In this document: one piece after another, positions 48,627 through 55,476 of the stretch
Position numbering within the stretch: position 1 is the first letter of the stretch
Layout: every line of letters starts with the position of its first letter
Assembly (NCBI GenBank): GCA_907163375.1
Contig: CAJQUW010004442.1
Coordinates: 372,001 to 436,000 of the forward strand
Source of the DNA: Prostheceraeus crozeri
Taxonomy: Eukaryota; Platyhelminthes; Polycladida; Euryleptidae
DNA length: 64,000 nt
Direction of reading: 5' to 3'
The notes under the pieces: generated by a model
What the model was told of the DNA's origin: nothing
What the model saw: only the letters and a program-made list of their open reading frames with translations
Database searches by the model: none
Translations under genes and position numbers: made by a program

Positions 48627-48660
48627 TCCTTTCCTAACTCTACCCTATGACAATTCGCTT

Positions 48661-48786
48661 ATGTGCTTTGAGTGTCGTAGACGTGGTCTTATTAGATACA
48701 TTTTACTTCTTCGTTGCCATCATATCATTTGTGTATTTTGTCGTGAAAAGCATCGATGTAATTCTTCATTTTGTAATATGTTATAG
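48661..48786 (+). CDS. Small RING-like zinc-binding protein (41 residues)
   Basis: The frame opens with ATG 35 bases after the preceding stop and encodes C-F-E-C at the N-terminus, then R-C-H-H-I-I-C-V-F-C, and two further cysteines (R-C-N-S-S-F-C) near the end. The order C-x2-C, C-x-H-x3-C-x2-C, and C-x4-C resembles a compact RING finger with a short first loop. A RING can recruit ubiquitin-conjugating enzymes, but this one is very short and could be a different zinc module. A second RING-like protein lies at 49870-50193. Confidence 0.4.
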   Translation: MCFECRRRGLIRYILLLRCHHIICVFCREKHRCNSSFCNML

Positions 48787-48819
48787 AACGTTTCCTTAGA
48801 TGTGTAAATTTCCGTTTTA

Positions 48820-48821
48820 GG
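48820..48821 (+). other. Candidate alternative splice acceptor before the exonuclease-like ORF
   Basis: TTTCCGTTTTAG ends at 48820 and is followed by GCTTCTATC, in frame with the ATG at 48839. The sequence after the AG resembles those after the two terminal-gene acceptors (GCATCTACT and GCATCAACT). This suggests that the leader exon at 47851 may also be spliced here. Confidence 0.35.
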
Positions 48822-48838
48822 CTTCTATCATCATTTTT

Positions 48839-49369
48839 ATGGATTGTGAGGGTGAACCTGTACAGGAGCTCAGTGCTATTGCTATGAACAATTGGACATA
48901 TCAGATTGTTAGTGTCTATCATCAACATGCCAACTGCGATCCCAATGTTGATCAATGGGCGAGAAAACACATTCATGGACTTAATCTGAAATATTTGCAA
49001 GACTATGGCTTTTCTTGTGAGAGTGCTCTTCTTATTGACTTTAAACGATGGTTAGCTGCTTTCAATGTTATACGCATCTTTTGTAATAATCCTGGTAAGG
49101 AGAGGAAAGTATTTCCCAATCTAATCATTGATGATATTTTGCTCCCACCTTGGGATAGTAGAGTGAATCAACATTATCATGAAGTCACAAAACGTTTTAA
49201 GGATTTGTGTGTTCCTATTTTGTCTGTTCGTTGTAGTAGCTACGTTCATAACCAATGCTTCTTTCCTCCTTACCTCAACACTGCCAAAGTCCTGTATGGT
49301 TATCATTGCTCGCTGTATGATAGTTACCAGCTGTATCTATTTTATCTCTTTCAAACCATTGATTTATAA
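48839..49369 (+). CDS. DEDDh exonuclease-like protein
   Basis: The 176-residue protein starts M-D-C-E-G, matching the first exonuclease motif (D-x-E). It ends with H-C-S-L-Y-D-S-Y-Q-L-Y-L, which fits the H-x4-D third motif of DEDDh 3'-5' exonucleases. In between are H-G-L-N, an I-F-C-N-N-P segment in the place of the second motif, and I-L-L-P-P-W. From memory, a protein with the H-G-L-N and H-C-S-L-Y-D-x-Y motifs recurs in other Polintons; I cannot verify this here. A poly(A) signal AATAAA follows at 49392-49397. It could process DNA ends or RNA. Fold assignment is from motifs only, so an inactive RNase H-fold protein is an alternative. Confidence 0.5.
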   Translation: MDCEGEPVQELSAIAMNNWTYQIVSVYHQHANCDPNVDQWARKHIHGLNLKYLQDYGFSCESALLIDFKRWLAAFNVIRIFCNNPGKERKVFPNLIIDDILLPPWDSRVNQHYHEVTKRFKDLCVPILSVRCSSYVHNQCFFPPYLNTAKVLYGYHCSLYDSYQLYLFYLFQTIDL

Positions 49370-49391
49370 TGCATGCTTGTTACCGTTATTC

Positions 49392-49397
49392 AATAAA
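49392..49397 (+). terminator. Poly(A) signal AATAAA after the leftmost gene group
   Basis: AATAAA lies 23 bases past the stop of the exonuclease-like ORF and before the next gene at 49457. Confidence 0.5.
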
Positions 49398-49456
49398 TGT
49401 TACTATGAGAAGAGTTGTTGTTTTCATGCAATGGATGGGTTAGTTAAAGGGCGATC

Positions 49457-49867
49457 ATGTCTTTCTCAAACGACTGCGGAACATTACGTTTTCATAGGCA
49501 AAGTTTAAAAGGAGCTGTTCAAGATTATGTGATAAATTTTCATAAAGATGAGACCGACATCGAAGCAGTGGTAGATGATGCTAGCACTCTATTTCTAGAG
49601 TTAATGAATACATTCTCTGATAGCATTGTCATGGCGCGATTAGTTGCGAAAATTAAGTTTAGTCATTTTGGAAAGGAAGAGGTGGAAAGTCGCTCTTTCC
49701 ATTTTGCTTCTTATTCAATGGAAGTGGTAGATCACCCCGAAGAATTTTTTAAAAGACATATGATAAAAATTGCTGAACGTCTTAACGCATTTAACCATCA
49801 TGGTAGCAGTCTAGTGATTGAAGCGATTTCAGATATTCACATTCAACTTTCCATAAAGAAAAATTGA
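49457..49867 (+). CDS. Conserved Polinton protein of unknown function (136 residues)
   Basis: This ORF has its own ATG. The C-terminal half, from F-F-K-R-H-M-I-K-I-A to G-S-S-L-V-I-E-A-I-S-D-I-H-I-Q-L, resembles a domain that recurs in Polintons, often in the region in front of the DNA polymerase, with the pattern F-F...L-x-x-F...G-S-x-L-x-I-x-x-I-x-x-x-x-I. The leftward zinc-finger ORF at 63008-63694 has a related segment (W-L-N-F-H-I-Q-C-L), so the two may be distant paralogues. Possibly replication-associated, but this is inference. The stop at 49867 is three bases from the next ATG. Confidence 0.5.
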   Translation: MSFSNDCGTLRFHRQSLKGAVQDYVINFHKDETDIEAVVDDASTLFLELMNTFSDSIVMARLVAKIKFSHFGKEEVESRSFHFASYSMEVVDHPEEFFKRHMIKIAERLNAFNHHGSSLVIEAISDIHIQLSIKKN

Positions 49868-49869
49868 AA

Positions 49870-50193
49870 ATGCAGTGGTACTTGATTGTAGCACAACTGG
49901 TTTTCGAGCTATGTCTGCTCACTCTCGAAGTATATTCCTTCTGTACATGCGTCTATTATTTAGAAAAGGCTAGCAAATTCATATCTTCAAAAAGACTTGC
50001 TATAGACATCAGTAACGGTGAAACTATGTGTTGCGATGTATGTAAGCGAAAGGATGGAAATGAAAAGCGCATCTTCAAGAGATGTAAGCATGCTTTTTGT
50101 CAACGCTGTTTCATACGTAATTGCATTCAACTTTGCCAATGTAACCACTGTGACATTGCTCATTTCGAGTGTCACTTATGTCGCAATAGTTAG
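49870..50193 (+). CDS. Membrane-anchored RING-finger protein
   Basis: The ATG at 49870 immediately follows the preceding stop. Residues 1-30 form a hydrophobic segment (L-I-V-A-Q-L-V-F-E-L-C-L-L-T-L), a likely signal anchor. From about residue 54 the zinc ligands run C-C-D-V-C, then R-C-K-H-A-F-C-Q-R-C, then C-x-C-N-H-C and finally H-L-C, giving a C3HC4-like pattern. RING proteins of this kind usually act as ubiquitin ligases. Large DNA viruses use them to degrade host defences, but a role here is inference. Such a gene is not part of the core Polinton set. Confidence 0.55.
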   Translation: MQWYLIVAQLVFELCLLTLEVYSFCTCVYYLEKASKFISSKRLAIDISNGETMCCDVCKRKDGNEKRIFKRCKHAFCQRCFIRNCIQLCQCNHCDIAHFECHLCRNS

Positions 50194-50198
50194 TGCCT

Positions 50199-50210
50199 AT
50201 GCAAATGTGG
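50199..50210 (+). promoter_or_regulatory. ATGCAAA-type upstream motif (ATGCAAATGTGG)
   Basis: The motif begins 46 bases before the start codon of the basic virion-like protein at 50245. It belongs to a set of six related motifs in front of Polinton genes, and the first eight bases match the POU-factor octamer. Confidence 0.45.
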
Positions 50211-50244
50211 TAAAGATAGGTTTTAGCAAAGACTAACACGGAAA

Positions 50245-50601
50245 ATGGCGAAACGTAAAATGACGAAACGTAAAAGTCAAAAGTTTTCTTCAGCCATTCA
50301 AGCTCTCCGACGAATGAAAGCAAATCAGCGATACAATGCTATACGACATGCTAACGATAAATTCATTTGTGAAATTATTTCTCATGTGAGGAAGTTGAGG
50401 ACGAAGAAATTAGCGCCAAAACAACGAAAGTTACTTAAGCGATATGCTACGAAATTGCGTTTCATCTCCAATCCTAAAGTCGCCCTTCAAAGAAAGAGGA
50501 AAACTCTAACACAAAAGGGCGGTTTCCTTTCAGCAATACTTCCAATGATAGCTCCTGCCGTGGGCAACCTATTGGGAAATATCTTTGGCTCTAAGCGTTA
50601 A
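50245..50601 (+). CDS. Small basic virion-like protein with hydrophobic C-terminus
   Basis: The 118-residue protein starts M-A-K-R-K-M-T-K-R-K. It is highly basic through residue 85 (K-P-K-V-A-L-Q-R-K-R-K motif) and finishes with G-G-F-L-S-A-I-L-P-M-I-A-P-A-V-G-N-L-L-G, a glycine-rich hydrophobic or amphipathic tail. Proteins of this layout recur in Polintons and recall adenovirus minor core or membrane-lytic proteins, in which a basic part binds DNA and an amphipathic part disrupts membranes. The ORF is followed directly by the packaging ATPase, which has its own upstream motif. Confidence 0.6.
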   Translation: MAKRKMTKRKSQKFSSAIQALRRMKANQRYNAIRHANDKFICEIISHVRKLRTKKLAPKQRKLLKRYATKLRFISNPKVALQRKRKTLTQKGGFLSAILPMIAPAVGNLLGNIFGSKR

Positions 50602-50603
50602 TT

Positions 50604-50615
50604 ATGCAAATGTTG
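50604..50615 (+). promoter_or_regulatory. ATGCAAA-type upstream motif (ATGCAAATGTTG)
   Basis: It begins 29 bases before the first in-frame ATG of the packaging ATPase (50633) and right after the stop of the preceding gene. Confidence 0.45.
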
Positions 50616-50632
50616 AGTCTCAAAGTAATAAA

Positions 50633-51250
50633 ATGGATTTCAGACTTCAATGTGATAAAGTTCTGACTGTATCAGGTCCATCTCATGCAGGTAAAACTGT
50701 TTTCACGCTGAATTTATTGGATAAAAGAAGGGAGTTGTTTAAGGAACCTATCAATCGAGTGATTTGGTGTTATGGTATTTATCAACCGTCGCTGTTTCAG
50801 GAATTGCAAAGTCGCAACTTTATTCGACATGAAGGAATTATTCCAGTGGATAAACTTCAGTCTAATGATGTTGTTGTATTGGATGATTTATTAAAAGAAA
50901 GTAAGAATTCAAAAGATGTTACAGATATGTTCACTCGCGCAGCACACCATAAAAGGTGTTTTATCATCTATATTACACAAAATTTGTTTCCTGATGGAAA
51001 AGAAGCTCGTACACGAAACCTGAATACACACTATTATGCTATTTTCAAGAATCCGCGAGATAAAAGTCAATTTGAAATTTTAGCGCGACAAGTTGCACCC
51101 AGAGGATCAAAAGCCTTAATTGAAATTTTTCAAGCAGCTACTGAAAAACCATACGGTTACTTATTCATTGACTTTACGCAAGAGTGTCCGGAAGAATTTA
51201 GATTTCGAAGTGATATTTTGAAAACTCCCATGATTATCTACAAACTATGA
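50633..51250 (+). CDS. Packaging ATPase (FtsK/HerA-type, A32-like)
   Basis: The first ATG gives 205 residues; the frame is open 16 codons further upstream but without an ATG. A Walker A motif G-P-S-H-A-G-K-T lies near residue 17 and a Walker B motif V-V-V-L-D-D at about 80. A conserved C-F-I-I-Y-I-T-Q-N-L-F-P segment, which carries the sensor residue Q-N, follows at about 105. This is the genome-packaging ATPase shared by Polintons, virophages and adenovirus-like viruses, and it drives DNA into the capsid. The stop overlaps the next start by four bases (ATGA at 51247-51250). Confidence 0.85.
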   Translation: MDFRLQCDKVLTVSGPSHAGKTVFTLNLLDKRRELFKEPINRVIWCYGIYQPSLFQELQSRNFIRHEGIIPVDKLQSNDVVVLDDLLKESKNSKDVTDMFTRAAHHKRCFIIYITQNLFPDGKEARTRNLNTHYYAIFKNPRDKSQFEILARQVAPRGSKALIEIFQAATEKPYGYLFIDFTQECPEEFRFRSDILKTPMIIYKL

Positions 51251-51939
51251 GTTCTTATTCTCGCATGATTGTTATTCCTCAGGATGAATATGTACAATTG
51301 ACTGCCATGCAGCAAGTAAAGCAACCTCTTGCAAATCAAATGTATAGGAAAGAAATAGATTATCAGCAAAATGTTCACATCAAAGATCCACATCGTGCTG
51401 TATTATTACAATCGGAAACTGTTGAGCAATTGAAAAACTTGAAGAATAAGATGCGTGACTCTGTATCGACTGCTACACCTTTAGCATCTCGCGCACATGC
51501 CATATCTCTTTTCAACAGTATTGAACCCCATCTCAATGTAAATGATAGAGGAGAAATCATTACAGATGAAAATAAAGTGATTGATGCTTCACGTTATGAA
51601 GACTTGATTCAGTATGCGACACGTAGAAAGCGCCGTCAGGGCTATGTTCCACCTGGTTGGTCATACTTTCTTAAACTATTGAAAAAGCATAATGTGCCAA
51701 AATTTGCTTTAAATAATGAGACATTGAAAGAACTTGATTCAACAGTGGCTACTACTCCAATGCTTCAGGCGATGAAAATGCCAACAAATTGGTTTAAGAC
51801 GTCACCTGCTACATCCCCTCCCACACTCACTAAGCAAACAAGAGGAAGAACTCGACGTAGATCTACATCGCCACTAAAACTGGTAAAAGGAAAACGTAAA
51901 ACAGCTCCTCCTAGGAAATACATGTTCTCAGACTATTAA
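51247..51939 (+). CDS. Conserved Polinton protein of unknown function (230 residues)
   Basis: It starts in the ATGA overlap with the ATPase gene. The N-terminal S-R-M-I-V-I-P-Q-D-E-Y motif, a coiled-coil-like middle and a K-R-R-Q-G-Y-V-P-P-G-W segment followed by a basic C-tail (R-G-R-T-R-R-R-S, K-G-K-R-K) are typical of a protein found next to the ATPase or integrase in many Polintons. The basic tail suggests DNA or capsid-interior binding. The function is not established to my knowledge. Confidence 0.6.
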   Translation: MSSYSRMIVIPQDEYVQLTAMQQVKQPLANQMYRKEIDYQQNVHIKDPHRAVLLQSETVEQLKNLKNKMRDSVSTATPLASRAHAISLFNSIEPHLNVNDRGEIITDENKVIDASRYEDLIQYATRRKRRQGYVPPGWSYFLKLLKKHNVPKFALNNETLKELDSTVATTPMLQAMKMPTNWFKTSPATSPPTLTKQTRGRTRRRSTSPLKLVKGKRKTAPPRKYMFSDY

Positions 51940-51940
51940 T

Positions 51941-52156
51941 ATGAAGCAGATGTGTTGCTTGCCATGTAATGAGCCGCCAGAGGTGAATGTCGTTGTCACT
52001 TGCACTTGCTGCGCCAGCTCTCATAATGAAACCCCTAAGCAATGTGAACACGATCGCAAAACCGCTAAAGCTAAATGCTGCAGTTGTTGTAAATGTAGAA
52101 AGGCAAGAAAGAAAAAAGATGAGAAGGAGGAAAAAGAGTCAGCCGTCATCGACTGA
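51941..52156 (+). CDS. Cysteine-rich small ORF overlapping the integrase start
   Basis: This 71-codon frame starts with ATG one base after the previous stop. It encodes many paired cysteines (C-C-x2-C, C-T-C-C, C-C-S-C-C-K-C) followed by an acidic/basic charged tail (K-K-K-D-E-K-E-E-K-E). The last 38 codons overlap the integrase frame in a different phase. The cysteine spacing suggests a metal-binding or disulphide-rich peptide. It may be a real overlapping gene or an accidental frame, and it may share a transcript with the integrase. Confidence 0.35.
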   Translation: MKQMCCLPCNEPPEVNVVVTCTCCASSHNETPKQCEHDRKTAKAKCCSCCKCRKARKKKDEKEEKESAVID

Positions 52157-53207
52157 ACGTTTGAAGTCAATCTATTATGATGTAAAACATCCGGCAGGAT
52201 TTGCATCTATCAAGAAATTATCAAAAGCGAGTGGTCTTCCACAATCACAAGTGAAACGATGGTTAAAGGGTCAGGCTACCTATACACTCCACAAACAAGC
52301 GAAAAAGAAGTACCGCACCCGCCATTATATTGTTCATGACATCGATGAACAGTGGCAAGCAGATTTGTGCGATGTTGCCTCCATTTCAAAACATAACTCG
52401 GGCAATAATTTTATTTTAACCGTCATTGATATTTTCTCGCGTTATGCGTGGGCTCAACCTTTAAAAACTAAAGAAGGGAAAGGAGTAGCAAAAGCATTCC
52501 AAACAATTTTTCGAGAAGGTCGCATTCCAAAAAGAATTCAGAGTGATCAAGGAAAAGAGTTTGAAAATCAGCATGTGACAAGATTATTTGAGAGGCATGA
52601 CATTGAGTTGTTTAGTGTAAAGAGCGCTTATAAAGCTGCACTCGTTGAACGTTTTAATCGCACATTAAAAAATCGTTTGTGGCGACATTTTACTGCCAAC
52701 TTGACACAAAATTGGACAAAGGTTCTACAAGATACACTCCATGCCTACAATCACTCTATCCATCGTTCTATTGGACTCAGACCAGTAGATGTAAATGCTA
52801 ACAATGTAGATAAAGTGCGCGAATCATTCCAACGTAAACGCACTCATGTGAAAAGTGATGTGAAAATTGGCGATAAAGTTCGTATCTCAAAAGTGAAAAG
52901 TGTTTTTGCTAAAGGGTACCTCCCGAATTGGACAGAGGAGGTATTTACAGTATCAAGGATTAATCAAAAAGACTCTCCGACCACCTACAAGTTGAAAGAT
53001 TACGATAATGAAGAAATTGAGGGTAGCTTTTACCGCGATGAGATTGAGGTAGTCACTGAAAGTGAAACATATTTGGTAGAGAAAATCATTCGATGTAAAA
53101 AACGGCAAGGTGAAGAATGGTGTCTTGTTAAATGGACTGGTTATCCTTCAAGTATGAACTCTTGGATGCGTCGTGCCGACATCTTTCATCTAAGTGATCG
53201 ACAGTGA
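52119..53207 (+). CDS. Integrase (retroviral-type DDE) with C-terminal chromodomain
   Basis: The frame is open from an ATG at 51987, but the segment up to 52118 looks non-coding in character, so I prefer the ATG at 52119 (362 residues). The catalytic core contains Q-A-D-L-C-D-V (first D), I-Q-S-D-Q-G-K-E-F (second D) and A-L-V-E-R-F-N-R-T-L-K (glutamate), the complete DDE triad. A C-terminal chromodomain follows: E-T-Y-L-V-E-K-I-I and W-C-L-V-K-W-T-G-Y-P-x-x-x-x-S-W, with its aromatic cage residues. The enzyme inserts the element into host DNA, and the chromodomain probably steers it to methylated histones. Confidence 0.9.
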   Translation: MRRRKKSQPSSTERLKSIYYDVKHPAGFASIKKLSKASGLPQSQVKRWLKGQATYTLHKQAKKKYRTRHYIVHDIDEQWQADLCDVASISKHNSGNNFILTVIDIFSRYAWAQPLKTKEGKGVAKAFQTIFREGRIPKRIQSDQGKEFENQHVTRLFERHDIELFSVKSAYKAALVERFNRTLKNRLWRHFTANLTQNWTKVLQDTLHAYNHSIHRSIGLRPVDVNANNVDKVRESFQRKRTHVKSDVKIGDKVRISKVKSVFAKGYLPNWTEEVFTVSRINQKDSPTTYKLKDYDNEEIEGSFYRDEIEVVTESETYLVEKIIRCKKRQGEEWCLVKWTGYPSSMNSWMRRADIFHLSDRQ

Positions 53208-53210
53208 TTC

Positions 53211-53221
53211 ATGCAAAGTTG
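53211..53221 (+). promoter_or_regulatory. ATGCAAA-type upstream motif (ATGCAAAGTTG)
   Basis: It starts 38 bases before the ATG at 53249 and directly follows the integrase stop. It is identical over eleven bases to the motif at 56725-56735. Confidence 0.5.
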
Positions 53222-53248
53222 TAACTAACAATGTTTAGGGTTTGAGCT

Positions 53249-53704
53249 ATGAATCCAACTGCCTCATTTTATTCACGACCCTCCTACGTAAGTGGTGGAG
53301 GACAAATTTACATCGGTGCTCGCCGCCAACGTGGAGGTAGCATACTTGGTGCACTGAAATCTGTTGTAGCACCTCTCATATCCAATGTCGGTAGATCTTT
53401 AAAACGAAATGTTTTAAGTAATGCCGTTGGCTTTGCTGGTGATGTTGCTAGTGATCTTTCCAGAGGTAGAAGTTTCAAGAGCAGTTTGTTGAATCGTGGG
53501 AAGGAACGCGGTTTAAAAACATTGAAGCAGACCATTGCTGGTGTTACTCAAGGAAAGAAATCACCTAAACGAATGAGAAAAGGAAGGAGGAAACATCGCG
53601 GAGCTGGTAAGGTGCAATCTTCAGTCAAAAGGCATTCACGCAAACGTCGCAGAGGCTCTAATCATTCATCAGGCGCTAAACGACGACGCTGCTATAACTT
53701 CTAA
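53249..53704 (+). CDS. Basic core/virion-like protein (151 residues)
   Basis: The N-terminus is glycine-rich (S-G-G-G-Q-I-Y-I-G-A-R-R-Q-R-G-G), followed by an amphipathic stretch L-K-S-V-V-A-P-L-I-S-N-V-G-R-S-L-K and V-A-S-D-L-S-R-G. The C-terminus is extremely basic (K-R-M-R-K-G-R-R-K-H-R, K-R-R-R-C). The R-x-R-G-G-S-I-L-G-A/G start and A-x-D-V-x-S-D-x-x-x-G motif recur in Polinton proteins resembling adenovirus virion core proteins. It probably condenses DNA or bridges genome and capsid. Its location directly before the major capsid gene fits. Three bases separate it from that gene. Confidence 0.65.
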   Translation: MNPTASFYSRPSYVSGGGQIYIGARRQRGGSILGALKSVVAPLISNVGRSLKRNVLSNAVGFAGDVASDLSRGRSFKSSLLNRGKERGLKTLKQTIAGVTQGKKSPKRMRKGRRKHRGAGKVQSSVKRHSRKRRRGSNHSSGAKRRRCYNF

Positions 53705-53706
53705 TC

Positions 53707-54984
53707 ATGGAGTGTAAAACTTCCGGTTTTTGTTTGTTCGATCAACAAGCCATACAGACAGATATTCTTAGTTCAAGTATTGTAGATTATCATCCTCGAA
53801 CAGCTGAGAATGCTGGCCCCATTGAATTTGTTATTCCTGGTGGTAGTGATGACTACATAGATTTGAGTTATGCGATGCTTGATTTGAGGTTTAGAATTCA
53901 GCAAGCAGATGGAACTGCTATTGACGATGCACATAAAGTTGGACTGAACAATTTACCATTGACTACATTACTTCGCGATGTTTCTCTAACGATTGGAGAG
54001 CAGCAGGTGGAAGGTGGTCAAAGCGATTATCCCTATAAATCATATTTCACTCATGTATCGCAGTTTCATCCAGCAGCACAAAAAAGTCATATGGAAGCCA
54101 TGGGATGGTACAGAGATGAAGCAGGAAAATTTGATGTTGAAACAAACAGTGGCTTTGTAAAGCGATCTGCTATGATTAAAGATAGTAGAGTATGTCAGCT
54201 ATATGGTCCGCTGAATTTAGACTTCTTTAGACAGTCAAAGTTTTTACTCTGTAATACCAGCATGCGACTCAAGCTGACATTGAATAAGCCTGAATTTGCG
54301 CTGAATGCATTTGCTAAAGTTGACAATTTTAGAATTCATGTGGAAGATATTGCACTTTACATTCGTCGAGTAGTACCGAATCCAAGTGTCATTAGAGGGC
54401 ATGCTGAAGGTCTTAACCACCAAAATGCCATTTACCCCGTTCAGCATACAAAGCTTCTCACCTTTACAATTCCGAAAGATCAAAAGAGTTTCATGAAAGA
54501 TGGCCTCTTTCCATCGGAAGCACCGAAGCTCCTCATGGTGGCAATGGTTGAAAATGATGCATTTAATGGTAATATAAAGAAGAATCCTTTCAATTTTAAA
54601 CACAATCAGTTAAGTGAAATTGCTTTACGTGTTAATGGTGTGAGTCATCCTGGTCCACCCTACAAACCAGATTTTGCTTCGGATCAATTTATGCGCAGTT
54701 ATGTTGATTTTATGGATGTCTTTGGCTTTTACAATACGGATGATACCAACGGACTGACTATGAAAGAGTTTAAGAGTGGATATACTATTTATGCATTTGA
54801 TTTGACTGCTGACAGCGATATTAGTGCACCCTATCGTCAAGCGAACGTGCCTCATAATATTCGTTTGGATTTGACGTTCAAAAGAACACTACCTGAGACG
54901 ATCAATGTATTAATTTATGCAGTCTTCGATTCAAATATTGAAATTACAAAGTATCGTGACGTGATTCTTCAGTATAATCGTTAA
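53707..54984 (+). CDS. Major capsid protein (double jelly-roll type)
   Basis: This 425-residue protein begins with an ATG just after the core-protein stop. The N-terminal D-Y-H-P-R...P-I-E-F-V-I-P-G and Y-I-D-L-S motifs, the middle L-F-P-S-E-A-P-K and the later G-P-P-Y-K-P-D-F match the Polinton major capsid family, in which each subunit forms two jelly rolls and three make a pseudo-hexameric capsomer. Its length suits the smaller invertebrate and nematode forms. The gene sits between core protein and protease, as expected for a virion module. Its stop overlaps the protease start by one base. Confidence 0.8.
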   Translation: MECKTSGFCLFDQQAIQTDILSSSIVDYHPRTAENAGPIEFVIPGGSDDYIDLSYAMLDLRFRIQQADGTAIDDAHKVGLNNLPLTTLLRDVSLTIGEQQVEGGQSDYPYKSYFTHVSQFHPAAQKSHMEAMGWYRDEAGKFDVETNSGFVKRSAMIKDSRVCQLYGPLNLDFFRQSKFLLCNTSMRLKLTLNKPEFALNAFAKVDNFRIHVEDIALYIRRVVPNPSVIRGHAEGLNHQNAIYPVQHTKLLTFTIPKDQKSFMKDGLFPSEAPKLLMVAMVENDAFNGNIKKNPFNFKHNQLSEIALRVNGVSHPGPPYKPDFASDQFMRSYVDFMDVFGFYNTDDTNGLTMKEFKSGYTIYAFDLTADSDISAPYRQANVPHNIRLDLTFKRTLPETINVLIYAVFDSNIEITKYRDVILQYNR

Positions 54985-55445
54985 TGAGTTGGTTGACTGC
55001 TGACGATATTAAGACTAAAGTGCAGCATAATGCAGACGAAGCGACGTTGAAAGCTTTCGATAATGTCTATTCACTCGATACCTTACCACCTGCAGTAAAT
55101 CACTATCCCATCTTTATTGTGCTAAACACTCATTCACAGAATTTAGGCGGTGAGCATTGGAAAGCGATCTTTATTGGAAAAGACCGACGTGGTGAACTAT
55201 TTGACTCTCTTGCTCAACCTCCAAATATACCAACACAGCAGTGGTTGAGAAAACATACGCGTCAATATCAGCGAAATGAACGCATACTACAACATCCACT
55301 TTCATCAACGTGTGGTGCTTTTGTACTGTACTTCATCTTAAAACGTTTACATGTATCTCGATTTGCATCTATTATTCAAAACTTTTCATGTAATCCATCC
55401 TCTAATGAAAAAATGATTTGTAAGTTCTATCATGATTTGAAATAA
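54984..55445 (+). CDS. Maturation cysteine protease (adenain/Ulp1-like)
   Basis: The 153-residue protein shares one base with the capsid stop (TAATG). The catalytic histidine lies in G-G-E-H-W-K-A-I-F, the acidic residue in G-E-L-F-D-S-L (about residue 73), a glutamine upstream of the nucleophile in the L-Q-H-P-L-S-S segment, and the cysteine in S-T-C-G-A-F (about residue 111). This is the adenovirus-protease fold shared with SUMO proteases. In Polintons it is thought to process capsid proteins. A poly(A) signal AATAAA overlaps the end (55441-55446). Confidence 0.85.
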   Translation: MSWLTADDIKTKVQHNADEATLKAFDNVYSLDTLPPAVNHYPIFIVLNTHSQNLGGEHWKAIFIGKDRRGELFDSLAQPPNIPTQQWLRKHTRQYQRNERILQHPLSSTCGAFVLYFILKRLHVSRFASIIQNFSCNPSSNEKMICKFYHDLK

Positions 55446-55476
55446 AAACATCATGTTGGAAAAATTGTTTTTTATT
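55441..55476. terminator. Convergent poly(A) signals
   Basis: AATAAA on the plus strand (55441-55446) and TTTATT (55471-55476, AATAAA on the minus strand) end the rightward capsid-protease unit and the leftward TBP-like unit only about 30 bases apart. Confidence 0.6.

Noticed and set aside
49436-49448. ATGCAATGGATGG as a seventh late-promoter motif
   Set aside because: It differs from the ATGCAAA core and lies only 21 bases before the ATG at 49457; too weak to include.
51987-52118. Upstream ATG extension of the integrase
   Set aside because: The 44 extra codons overlap the cysteine-rich frame and do not resemble integrase N-termini; the ATG at 52119 is preferred, though not proven.
54244-54603. 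119-codon minus-strand frame
   Set aside because: Lies entirely antisense within the capsid gene.
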